DNA from: Baffinella frigidus
Lineage: Eukaryota; Cryptophyceae; Cryptomonadales; Baffinellaceae
Direction: 5' to 3'
Assembly (NCBI GenBank): GCA_026770585.1
Contig: MU646335.1
Coordinates: 130,921 to 150,651 of the forward strand
DNA: 19,731 nucleotides
The translations under genes were made by a program, and so were the position numbers. Below, piece after piece: positions 8,256 to 13,087 of the stretch. The notes under the pieces were generated by a model, which was not told the DNA's origin, ran no database searches, and was given only the letters and a program-made list of their open reading frames with translations. Position 1 is the first letter of the stretch, and each line of letters opens with the position of its first letter.

Positions 8256-11200
8256 GGCTGAGAGTTTAGGGTTGAGAGTTTAGGGTTGAGGCTTGAGGCT
8301 TGAGGGTCTAGGCTTTGGGTTTTGGGTGGGTGCCCTCCACCATTTTCCAGGGTGTGCGCACAAACTGTTCCGAGGATGGATACCTAGCGCTATCCGAGTA
8401 AAGTTGGTCGCGCCATAAAAAACATTGAAATGTCTAAATGTTTTTAATTTGTACTAAAGCCCCTGTTCTAAAAAACAAATAATGCCGCGCCCAGATTGAC
8501 TCGGACTCGGCTAGGATACGGGAAACGGGTGCTCACCGAAAACGGGCTGGCAGGCTTCGCGCGAATCGCGTTGGCAGAGATGATCCCCACGAAACGAAAT
8601 GGATCGTTCTGCGAAGCCCTTGATCGGGGCGGTTGAGAGGATAGGGTGCCCTCCACCATTTTTCAGGGTGCATGCGTGCGAGAAATAACCGAGGAACCTC
8701 CCTGCCGGCAAGTGAGCCACGTCGATTTGGTGCATCGGGGGCACCAAATCGACTGCGTCTTTCTATTATTATCCCTTAAGTGACCAGTAGGCTCATACGC
8801 CCTACGGTAGGGCCCTATGACCTGCCTAGGGCGAGTTAGGGCGACTAATCGCCCGTTGGTCACTTAAGGGATACACGGAAAATGGGGATGTGCTCACCGA
8901 AAACGGGCTCGCAGGCTTCGCGCGAATCGCGTTGGCAGAGATGATCCCCAGCACCTCCAACACCACCCCTTCCGTGACCCACGCCAGCTCCCGGGCCCCG
9001 AGGGTGCAGGAGGAGGTTACCCAGGAGTGGAGGAGGGGGATGGGGTACTCCGGGGTAACGTCTGGGTGGAGCCGTGCCATTCCCTGGAGTAGGGGTTTGT
9101 TGATGTTGACGCGGGCGGTTGTGTGTGTGGACGTTCGCGGGGTTAGTAAGGGTGGGTTTCGCTGTCTTGGCCGAATGGTATACCGTGGCACGGAATGCAC
9201 CTGCAGCATAGCACGAGCGCGTTTAACATTGTGGGTTTGCATGTGGGAATATGGCAGCACGACGGCAAACTTTGCCGTAGGTCAAGCAAGAACCCGACTC
9301 TCATTCAGTTCGGGTTCCTCTAAGTTTCGTTTTCTGGCATCAGTCCAAACAGCCCCCCTTCATCAGTTACTTTACAATCAAGTCATCTCTCTCGCATCAC
9401 CGCGCCACGCCAGAGTCTTGCAAGGGGTCGCGAAAAGTCAATTCCCCGGGAGGAATCAGAGGAAATTGACAACTTTTGGGACAGTTCGGCGCCCAAAAGT
9501 GCGTTTGGAAAGAGCCGAACCCCCGCGAGCAATCTTCATAGGCGGGACGACTCAATTTAAACCGCGTTTTTTGCTATCTTGGGATGGGTTTCTCCTATAT
9601 TAAAACTATGTCGAAGCTAATATAGAAAAATAAGAGAGACACCACCCTTAATATAGCATAAAAGGCGGTTTAAATTGAGTCGTCCCGGACACTAATCTGG
9701 CGTGGCGTGCTTACCCCAAGGATCACCGCAAAAGCCTCTCCCAAAACCGCCTTCTCAGCCAAAAAAGCCCGGTTTCTCGCTAACGAAATTTACTACAGAA
9801 CCGCTTCACTATAACCAGCAAGATCAAATCGTGTAGTAAATTTCGTTGACAGAAACCCCTTCTCGAAAGCGTTTTTTGGGATCAGTTCTCACCCCCAGGA
9901 TCGCCGCAAACGCCTCCTCCAGATCCGCCTCCTCCGCGAACACACCCGGCACGCTTTCCTCGCAGGCGATTCCAGAAGCGCCTTTCCCAGCGTCAAGGGC
10001 GGTTCCAGAAACGCGTTTCCCAGCAGCGAGAGCGGTTACGGAAATGCCTTTTCCAGCGTCGAGGGCAGTTACGGAAATGCCTTTTCCGGCGGCGAGGGCG
10101 GTTCCGGAAACGCCTTTTCCGGCGGCGAAGCGTTCCCGCGCGGTGCGTCGGGCGCGGGAGACGATTGTCGCTACTAGTCGGAGCGTCAGCGTCTGTTTCG
10201 GAGGGAGAGAGGGAGAGGTGTTAGCGAGAGAGAAGGAGTGGGAGAGATATCAGAGAGAGAGAGGTATTAGAGAGAGAGAGAGGGTGAGAGAGGTGTCATA
10301 GAGAGAGAGAGCGAGAGAGGTATCGGAGAGAGAGAGTGAGAGAGGTGACAGAGAGAGAGAGAGGGATGTATCGGAGAGAGGGAGTGAGAGAGATATCAGA
10401 GAGAAGGAGTGAGAGAGGTATCAGAGAGAGAGAGAGAGAGAGAGAGGTATCAATATGAGAGAGAGTGAGTGAGGTTAGTGGTACCAATATGGCCGCGACG
10501 TGGGCCATGCTTCAGCAGGACCTAGAGGGAGGGCACGCACACGATAGACGCCGTTTATGTCAGAATATGACGGCCGCGAGAACCATGCTCGCGCATCAAC
10601 TTCAGATTCCACAGTTTCAGCCATATTTGCCGCCCGTCAGACCTCGTTTGAGATGCCCCAAAGGTGGAAACCCACGAAACGAAACCATCAAAACACGTGA
10701 TTTCGACGGGCAGGTGGCATGTGTAGGCTCGTAGCTCTGCCAGAGTAGAACTGGGCTCGCCATACAATCCATTTAGGGCAAAACTCTGTTACAGAAGTGC
10801 ACCTACAATACTTTTGTGGTGTGCCCGACTTGAATCAGGCAGAACTAAGGACCCACCGGGAACTGCTATTCACAAGTCCAGGTGCTGGGTTTTCTGTTAA
10901 AAATCGTTAACTTTCGAGCGGAAAAGAGCCAAGGCTCACAACGTTTTTGATCCTGAATAAACTGAAAGATAGCTAGGCATCCACCGGGAACTGCGCCGTC
11001 TGTGGCGACATCTCCTCCAACTCCGTCAGCTCCCTCCCCCGCCGCCCCGCCGCCTCATCCTCGTCGCCGCCCCCACCCACGTGCGCATCCTGCTCCTCCT
11101 CGCCCCCCACGTGCGCCTCATGATCATCCTCGCCCGCCACGTGCGCCTCCGACCACTCCCCGGCAGCTCCGTGCAGCGGCGGAGGGGAGAAAACTGCGCC

Positions 11201-11911
11201 TGCCACACATGTATTTTAGCTCGCTACAAATGTGTTTTACTCGCGCTATGGTACTAGGTTGTCTGGTGTAAATGTATTTTACAGCGAGGGTAGTTTTAAT
11301 TAGGGGGGGGGGCGGGCCTTGTTGGGGGGCGCGGCGGCAGAGCACCGCGTGGTACTGCTCGCGCGCCTCGTGCAGGCAGTGGTCGGAGCAGAACGTCGCG
11401 TGGCATTCACAGCGCCTCGCGCCGGGGAACTGCGGCCAGAGTGCGTCCGCCTGGGGGAGCTGGCGCAGTGCCGCGGCGTGCTGCGGTTGAAGGCGGTTAG
11501 TTATCTCCCTTATTTTCCTCTTAATCCTTTTAATCAATTCTTTTCTACGACCCTCGTAGAGCGGCGCGAGAAGCGGCCCCGCGTGCGACGCGAATTTCTG
11601 GTGGCGGGCGCTGTGGAGGAAAGAACGTTCTTACGCGGGAGGTGCAAGGGTCATCATGGGGCGGGATTGGATACCTCGCCAGCAATGAGCAACGCCCAGG
11701 TGACCATCGATCTGCAGCAGTGGTCGCAATGCGGCGGTGAATCCCTCAACGCGGCGCGTGCCATCGGGCGCTCCGTGAAGATAATCTGCCCCTTGCGGAG
11801 TGGAGCGAGCGCGCGGAGCCCCTCGCCCTTGTCCGCCTCGGCGTGGACCGCGACGGGCGGGGGGAGGAAGCCGGCGGCCCACGCGGTCGGCGCCTTCCCG
11901 CAATTCGGCAT
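2003..11911 (-). CDS. SMYD5: SMYD5/ATXR2-type SET-domain lysine methyltransferase (discontinuous, partial reconstruction)
   Basis: A split gene read right to left. Exons in order: 11911-11705, 11480-~11300, ~11188-10985, 10192-9893, 9083-8898, one or more not found, 5286-5199, 4792-4721, 3608-3530 and 2238-2003. The protein shows an N-terminal SET strand (K-G-E-G-L then R-K-G-Q-I-I-F-T-E-R-P), a C-D-H-C / C-E-C / F-C-S-D-H-C / E-Q-Y-H-A-V-L-C cluster, a helical linker (L-R-L-V-A-T-I-V), the NHSC motif, A-E-V-T-I-S-Y-V-D, and a post-SET G-F-T-C-E-C-A-R-C followed by an acidic tail. This order, and the E-Q-Y-H-x-V-L-C string, are as known for SMYD5 and plant ATXR2, which use S-adenosylmethionine to methylate lysine. 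The last four exons join in frame with matching phases (475 nt to a TGA). Family assignment comes from recalled motifs. The start codon, the exon 2/3 boundaries and one linker exon are unresolved, so it could be a decaying copy. The substrate is not inferable. Confidence 0.75.
2410..2770. repeat. Degenerate tandem repeat, ~188-bp period
   Basis: The block CGACTTTCCGCAACAAAACG occurs at about 2443-2462 and again at about 2631-2650, with a weaker third copy near 2734-2762. These are part of the same duplications that carry the terminal-exon fragments. Confidence 0.7.
2460..2580 (-). pseudogene. Two degenerate acceptor-side copies of the terminal exon
   Basis: On the minus strand, the last-exon start is copied twice upstream of the true one. 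At about 2540-2571 it reads GGGCGCAGGGCTCACATGCG (G-L-T-C-E-W). At about 2461-2483 it reads GGCAAGGTTCACGTGCG (F-T-C-E-C-A-R-F). Both keep the CGTGGGCG-like intron end or AG, then diverge. The true copy is the lowest-coordinate one. Confidence 0.7.
2984..3128. repeat. GA-rich microsatellite
   Basis: GGGAGAGA units run over more than 100 bp. On the minus strand this is a long pyrimidine run in the last intron of the SMYD5-like gene. The S/L-rich and R/E-rich open frames here are artefacts. Confidence 0.9.
3193..3312. mobile_element. MITE family 1, copy C
   Basis: Ends AGTACCTCGCTCATGAGAAA and TTTCTTATGAGCGAGGTACC are inverted repeats. The interior CCATAGGACCCTAGGCATGG matches copies A and B. 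It lies in the last intron of the SMYD5-like gene. Confidence 0.85.
3344..3371 (-). pseudogene. Donor-side copy of the A-E-V-T-I-S-Y exon end
   Basis: This is an exact 28-bp repeat of 3515-3542. It spans the last bases of the exon (ATCACCCACG) and its GTACGC donor. A weaker third trace (CCGTGGGTG) lies at about 3330-3338. Foldback E1 fills the gap between the two perfect copies. Confidence 0.8.
3376..3514. mobile_element. Core-type foldback E1
   Basis: An inverted repeat of about 52-bp outer arms (TTATCCGGG...TTTGATGGC) plus a conserved core AACGAAAATTACTACACAA at 3412-3430, mirrored at 3459-3477. The 28-bp blocks just outside it (3344-3371 and 3515-3542) are identical direct repeats. No coding capacity. 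It sits beside a splice donor of the SMYD5-like gene. Confidence 0.85.
3530..3608 (-). CDS. SMYD5: SMYD5-like exon: SET motif A-E-V-T-I-S-Y-V-D
   Basis: Acceptor CCTGCACCAG precedes 3608 and donor GTACGC follows 3530. It encodes G-A-E-V-T-I-S-Y-V-D-P-S-K-R-V-R-D-R-R, then A-T-L-R-I-T-H, and ends in phase 1 (26 codons + 1 nt), which fits the terminal exon exactly. In SET enzymes the tyrosine of this motif lies in the active site. Confidence 0.8.
3581..4228. repeat. Three-unit tandem array carrying acceptor-side exon copies
   Basis: Three units begin at about 3581, 3717 and 4026. Each holds GAGATCGTCACCTCCGCCCC and CTGTCAACTCTGCATACT; AGTGTGTTTAGTCAGCATCA and AGTTCACAGACTTGAT follow in two units. 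On the minus strand each unit ends in an intron 3' end, with a branch-point-like CTGACTAAACAC, then CAG and the start of the A-E-V-T-I-S-Y exon. Copy 2 is 3718-3747. Copy 3 is about 4029-4067, with Y changed to N. Unit 2 carries about 130 bp of extra, unmatched sequence at about 3769-3902. Confidence 0.8.
4230..4790. repeat. Tandem array of inverted-repeat units carrying donor-side exon copies
   Basis: Successive units share TTCTATCGAAGGTTGGAGGG, GCGAGACCAGAGGGAT, GCGATGAGATCGAGCGAGCA and CATTCTTCGATAGAAAGCGA. Within a unit, TCTATCGAAGGTTGGAGG is mirrored by CCTCCATTCTTCGATAGA. On the minus strand, four exon ends followed by a donor (CTG|GT) occur: the true one ending at 4721, and copies ending at 4572, 4409 and 4304. 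Confidence 0.8.
4721..4792 (-). CDS. SMYD5: SMYD5-like exon between the NHSC and I-S-Y motifs
   Basis: Acceptor GGTGGGCAG precedes 4792 and donor GTTGCG follows 4721. It encodes S-A-E-A-V-T-Y-T-L-P-D-C-S-L-D-L-I-A-S-R-D-I-R-L (24 codons, phase 0 at both ends). Joined to the next exon it gives D-I-R-L-G-A-E-V-T-I-S-Y, the register expected for a SET strand pair (D-I-K-P-G-E-E-I in SMYD5). Its length matches the family almost residue for residue. Confidence 0.75.
4861..4882 (-). pseudogene. Acceptor-side copy of the S-A-E-A-V-T exon start
   Basis: The plus-strand string CACGTCACCACCTCCGTACT, followed by CTAG, repeats TACGTCACCGCCTCCGCACT followed by CTGC at the true exon. The AG acceptor is retained on the minus strand. 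Confidence 0.65.
4932..5110 (-). pseudogene. Donor-side copies of the NHSC exon end
   Basis: A second copy around 5031-5072 encodes C-K-C-N-H-L-C-D-A with S changed to L, followed by a GT. A shorter third trace lies at about 4932-4958 (GGGGCAGGGACGAACTGCGT). The linker CATCAATCACT recurs between copies at 4963 and 5161. Confidence 0.75.
5199..5286 (-). CDS. SMYD5: SMYD5-like exon with the SET NHSC motif
   Basis: Acceptor CCGGGCAG precedes 5286 and donor GTGCGACC follows 5199. It encodes M-D-A-V-M-W-E-A-C-G-V-E-A-A-C, then I-Y-A-L-Q-C-K-C-N-H-S-C-D-A (29 codons after one shared base). The N-H-S-C pseudoknot motif is a SET hallmark. The usual P-N that follows reads A-S across the junction with the next exon. 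The previous exon, which should end in phase 2, was not located. Confidence 0.75.
5310..5860. repeat. Degenerate GATGGAGGTGA repeats
   Basis: Short blocks such as CACCGTTGATGGAGGTGACG, ATTTATGGAGGTG and GGCAGCACCGTCTATTC recur irregularly across about 500 bp of intron. No coding exon was recognised. Confidence 0.6.
5433..5480 (-). pseudogene. Acceptor-side copy of the NHSC exon start
   Basis: CGCCTCCCACATCACCGCGT, CCATCCTGCCCGGATCCCAC and CTTTTTAAAT repeat 5265-5309 almost perfectly. The copy includes the intron end, the AG acceptor (on the minus strand) and the first ~26 exonic bases. Confidence 0.8.
5861..6368. other. Intron sequence, no exon recognised
   Basis: Within the large minus-strand intron region. 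A small palindrome, GTACACGTTTCGTGTAC, lies at about 6084-6100, and repeated GAGTTGACT/AGTCAACTC strings flank it. No further structure was seen. Confidence 0.4.
6369..6560. repeat. Two tandem ~100-bp units
   Basis: GGAATAATAGAAAGACGCAG, TCGATTTGGTGTACAGGGCA, TCGTCGCGTGG and TTGCTGGCGGG recur at about 6372 and 6470. A reverse-complement fragment (CCAAATCGACTGCGTCTTTC) lies at about 8742-8766. Confidence 0.8.
6570..6865. repeat. Local duplications with a shared acceptor-like junction
   Basis: CGCCACTTCGCGCATGCCGT followed by CCCCTGCAGG occurs at about 6571 and 6779. CCCACCAGCGTTRCTGCA occurs at about 6730 and 6816, with a third variant at 6842. GAGGTGTGACGCGGCRTGTA repeats at about 6609 and 6639. 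On the minus strand each main copy reads CCTGCAG then GGGACGGCATGCGCGAAGTG, resembling an acceptor plus exon start. It may mark the missing linker exon. Confidence 0.55.
7088..7230. mobile_element. Core-type foldback E2
   Basis: Arms CAGGTATTTAATTTAAATGC and GCATTTGATTTAAATACCTG continue through GCTCGGCGGAGTTCCCC / GGGGAACTCCCGAGC. The inner core AACGAAAATTACTACACAA (7127-7145) is mirrored at about 7175-7191. The arms are unrelated to those of E1. Confidence 0.85.
7280..7366. repeat. Degenerate telomere-like repeats
   Basis: Mixed GGTTGAGGG, GGTTTAGGG and GGTTCAGGG units. They are in the same orientation as the array at 8162-8330. Confidence 0.7.
7629..7809. mobile_element. Core-type foldback E3
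   Basis: Long arms GTTCCAACCTCGTGACTGGC and GCCAGTCACGAGGTTGGAAC continue inward to GATGGCTAGATACGTGACC and its mirror. The left arm ends in the core AACGAAAGTTACTACACAA (7684-7702). The right core is missing, so it may be a deletion derivative. Confidence 0.8.
7886..7950. repeat. (CAACCCT)n telomere-like array
   Basis: About eight consecutive CCTCAACC heptamers, decaying into CAACACTCAACACCCTC. It is the complement orientation of the array at 8162-8330, so the two face each other across about 210 bp. Confidence 0.9.
8162..8330. repeat. (TTTAGGG)/(TTGAGGG)n telomere-like array
   Basis: Three TTTAGGG units are followed by about ten GGTTGAGGG-type heptamers, then degenerate TTGAGAG and TTGAGGC units. 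The flanks (8094-8160 and 8326-8356) match a paralogous stretch at 8588-8676 that has no array. Confidence 0.9.
8537..8588 (-). pseudogene. Donor-side copy of the linker exon end
   Basis: It repeats the last ~52 bases of the exon ending at 8898 (minus strand: G-I-I-S-A-N-A-I-R-A-K-P-A-S-P-F-S) together with the GTGAGCAC donor. Only a few substitutions are present. Confidence 0.8.
8770..8873. mobile_element. MITE family 2, copy c
   Basis: Termini TATCCCTTAAGTGACCA and TGGTCACTTAAGGGATA are near-perfect inverted repeats. The interior carries CCTACGGTAGGGCCCTATG. It lies between the true linker exon end (8898) and its copy (8537-8588). Confidence 0.85.
8898..9083 (-). CDS. SMYD5: SMYD5-like linker exon
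   Basis: Acceptor CTACTCCAG precedes 9083 and donor GTGAGC follows 8898. 62 codons, open, phase 0. It contains A-R-E-L-A-W-V-T-E-G-V-V-L-E-V-L, then G-I-I-S-A-N-A-I-R-A-K. This aligns loosely with the SMYD5 insert between the cysteine cluster and NHSC (pattern F-x-x-L-F-x-L-v-x-x-N). The 5' boundary is less certain, because the frame stays open upstream. Confidence 0.65.
9420..9535. repeat. Dispersed repeat shared with 2280-2385
   Basis: GCGCCCAAAAGTGCGTTTGG through CCGCGAGCAATCT matches 2331-2385 base for base in length with few substitutions. The two copies sit in different introns of the same gene. Confidence 0.8.
9536..9693. mobile_element. Foldback element with 5-bp target-site duplication
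   Basis: Arms GGGACGACTCAATTTAAACC and its mirror at 9663-9686 extend imperfectly inward to form a 158-bp inverted repeat. AATCT flanks both ends (9531-9535 and 9694-9698). The paralogous site at 2376-2390 (GAGCAATCTGGCG) carries one AATCT and no insert. Confidence 0.85.
9715..9770 (-). pseudogene. Donor-side copy of the helical-linker exon end
   Basis: The minus strand reads ...A-F-A-V-I-L-G then GTAAGC. This is a diverged copy of the exon end at 9893 (A-F-A-A-I-L-G, GTGAGA). Foldback E4 separates it from the true exon. Confidence 0.75.
9771..9857. mobile_element. Core-type foldback E4 (short arms)
   Basis: The core AACGAAATTTACTACAGAA (9782-9800) is mirrored by GTGTAGTAAATTTCGTT (9831-9847). 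Only about 10 bp of outer arm remain (GGTTTCT / AGAAACC). Confidence 0.8.
9893..10192 (-). CDS. SMYD5: SMYD5-like exon with helical linker and 11-residue repeats
   Basis: Acceptor CTCCGAAACAG precedes 10192 and donor GTGAGA follows 9893. 100 codons, open, phase 0. The start T-L-T-L-R-L-V-A-T-I-V-S-R-A-R resembles the helix after the cysteine cluster in SMYD5 (L-M-A-R-M-V-A-T-V). Five 11-residue repeats of the G-K-G-I-S-V-T-A-L-D-A type follow, then E-E-A-D-L-E-E-A-F-A-A-I-L-G. The repeats are not a family feature. Confidence 0.7.
10198..10470. repeat. GA-rich microsatellite
   Basis: GAGAGAGAGGTATCAGAGAG-type units over about 270 bp. On the minus strand it becomes a very long pyrimidine tract ending just before the acceptor of the exon at 10192. 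Confidence 0.9.
10750..10848. mobile_element. MITE family 3, copy a
   Basis: GAACTGGGCTCGCCATACAA...GCCCGACTTGAATCAGGCAG aligns end to end with the copies at 14931-15024 and 15221-15315. The family termini are AAACTGCGCTCGCC and GGCGAGCC.AGTTTT. Confidence 0.7.
10857..10867 (-). pseudogene. Donor-side copy of an exon end (14-bp repeat)
   Basis: CCACCGGGAACTGC at 10853-10866 exactly repeats 10981-10994. On the minus strand both read GCAGTTCCCG followed by a GTGG donor. It is short, so chance is possible, but it fits the pattern at the other exons. Confidence 0.5.
10985..11188 (-). CDS. SMYD5: SMYD5-like exon: acidic repeats and L-E-E-M segment (approximate 5' end)
   Basis: The minus-strand frame encodes three G-x-E-x-x-x-E/D-A-H-V-x-G repeats, then R-E-L-T-E-L-E-E-M-S-P-Q-T-A-Q-F-P, and ends at a GTGGAT donor after 10985. 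The end compares with the segment of SMYD5 after the cysteine cluster (L-Q-E-A-W-R-S-I-H-Y-P). The upstream edge lies in or next to a MITE and is uncertain. Confidence 0.5.
11188..11300. mobile_element. MITE family 3, copy b
   Basis: AAAACTGCGCCTGCCACACATGTATTTTAG and GTAAATGTATTTTACAGCGA...TAGTTTTA are imperfect inverted repeats of the family. It separates two coding segments of the SMYD5-like gene. On the minus strand it supplies a GTAAAA near one end and GGCAG / GCGCAG near the other. Confidence 0.65.
11301..11480 (-). CDS. SMYD5: SMYD5-like exon: cysteine cluster (3' end approximate)
   Basis: Acceptor TTCAACCGCAG precedes 11480. It encodes H-A-A-A-L-R-Q-L-P-Q-A-D-A-L-W, then C-E-C-H-A-T-F-C-S-D-H-C-L-H-E-A-R and E-Q-Y-H-A-V-L-C. 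The C-x-C...F-C-S-x-x-C...H-x-x-x-C spacing is the MYND-like zinc cluster of SMYD5/ATXR2. It begins in phase 0, as the previous exon requires. Its downstream donor is not clear. Confidence 0.75.
11705..11911 (-). CDS. SMYD5: SMYD5-like N-terminal SET exon
   Basis: Candidate ATG at 11911, with another in frame at 12064. Donor GTCACC follows 11705. 69 codons from the nearer ATG. It encodes V-H-A-E-A-D-K-G-E-G-L-R-A-L, then R-K-G-Q-I-I-F-T-E-R-P and C-D-H-C-C-R-S-M. In SMYD5 the corresponding strings are G-K-G-L-F-A, R-K-G-E-T-I-F-V-E-R-P and C-D-H-C-L-R-A-L. The ATG at 11911 lies one base after a CAG, so it could also be preceded by an upstream exon. Confidence 0.7.
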
Positions 11912-12064
11912 GCTGCGAGAATCGATGGGCAGTGGGACGTGGCGACCAGGCCCTGGGGGCCGCAGGTGGGGAAAGGGTGGAGGGTCGTCGGCCTGCAGTC
12001 GGGGCGGGAACGTGAGGGGATGGTAGCAGAATCGGGGGGAGTGGGACGCCACGCTGGGGCGCAT

Positions 12065-12805
12065 GGCACTAGGAACCAGGGGCGTATTACACTAAGAACC
12101 ACCTTTCTTTTGTGTTGTGCTAGACAAGGTGCCAGTAGTTGAGAGGAGAGTCCTCCCCTATCATTATCCTTGTGCTGGGACGGAGACGGGGAGCGGAGAC
12201 CTTGGGCTGATCCGTCTCCGCTCGCCTCCGAAGATCAGATTCCGTGAATTTGACCATCAATTGATGTCACTTGATGGTCAAACGTTGGAGCCATTGACCG
12301 CCAGATTCCTCGAGTCGCGTTTTCAGCGAAAATAATCTGCAGGTTCGCTAGGCAGCCCCCCCCCCCTCTTCGGGCTCTCCTTCGCACAAAAGAGTAGCGT
12401 ATCCCAGCTCTCCCGCCATGTCGTCCTGTGTGACGCAGTCATTCTTCTTTGAGAGAAGGTGACCCAGGTTCTGACAGTCGCACGAGCAAAGACGAGAGTG
12501 CCACGCGTTCAATCGAACAGGAGTAGGTTTAGGGTTTAGGGTTCAGGGCACGCGGCTCCCGAATTTGTGTCCATTCGCCGTATGCCCAGCCTTGATCTCC
12601 AGCGTCCCACTCTGGGGATGATTCAGGGTTCAGAGTTTAGGGATTCAGGGTTCAGGGTTGAGTGTAGTGTTCAGGGCAGGGCAGGGGTTAAGGGGACACA
12701 GCTCCACGTAGGAGTAGCCGGAGTGTTTGACCGTCGCCCCAGCCTAGCTGTGCGCTCGAACCCTCCAATTCTGAACTTCTCTCGACGCACCGCAGCGCAG
12801 CGAGC
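12065..12805. promoter_or_regulatory. Shared upstream region of two divergent genes
   Basis: About 740-900 bp between two start codons facing away from each other. It contains inverted repeats GAGCGGAGAC / GTCTCCGCTC (12191-12223) and TTTGACCATCAA / TTGATGGTCAAA (12249-12282), GGTTTAGGG-like repeats (about 12526-12548 and 12620-12672) and a C run (12357-12366). I see no certain TATA box. A bidirectional promoter is inferred from the arrangement only. Confidence 0.45.
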
Positions 12806-13087
12806 ATGTCCCTCGAGTGGCCTGCGGCGAAAGTGCGCTCGACCTTCATCGAGTTCTTCCAGGCGAAGGAGGAGATCGCCAACGATGGCGGGCACACGCA
12901 CTACCCCTCGTGCGGCGTCGTGCCGTTCGACGACCCCACGCTCCTCTTCAACAACGCGGGCATGAACCAGTTCAAGCCCATCTTCATGGGCATGGTCGAC
13001 CCGTCCTCCCCGCTCGCGAAGCTCAAGCGCGCGACCAACACGTCGAAGTGCATCCGCGCGGGCGGCAAGCACAACGACCTCGACGAC
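12806..13087 (+). CDS. AARS: AlaRS exon 1
   Basis: Residues 1-94. It starts at an ATG in the context CGAGCATGTC and ends D-L-D-D before a GTACGC donor, phase 0. It carries class II motif 1 and the start of motif 2. The 92-bp intron that follows is a C/T-rich ordinary intron. Confidence 0.95.

Noticed and set aside
8890-9603. A 237-residue plus-strand open frame, the longest in the window
   Set aside because: It overlaps the minus-strand linker exon (9083-8898), a dispersed repeat and a foldback. It has no family resemblance.
9846-10301. A 151-residue plus-strand open frame rich in A-V-P-E-T-P-F-P repeats
   Set aside because: It is the antisense shadow of the SMYD5-like exon at 10192-9893, whose minus-strand frame has splice sites and family motifs.
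10800-10866. A tRNA-like stretch (TTGAATCAGGCAG)
   Set aside because: No cloverleaf, anticodon arm or T-loop could be built. The segment aligns with the family 3 MITE.
11319-12026. A 235-residue plus-strand open frame
   Set aside because: Antisense to the two N-terminal SMYD5-like exons. It is open only because of high GC.
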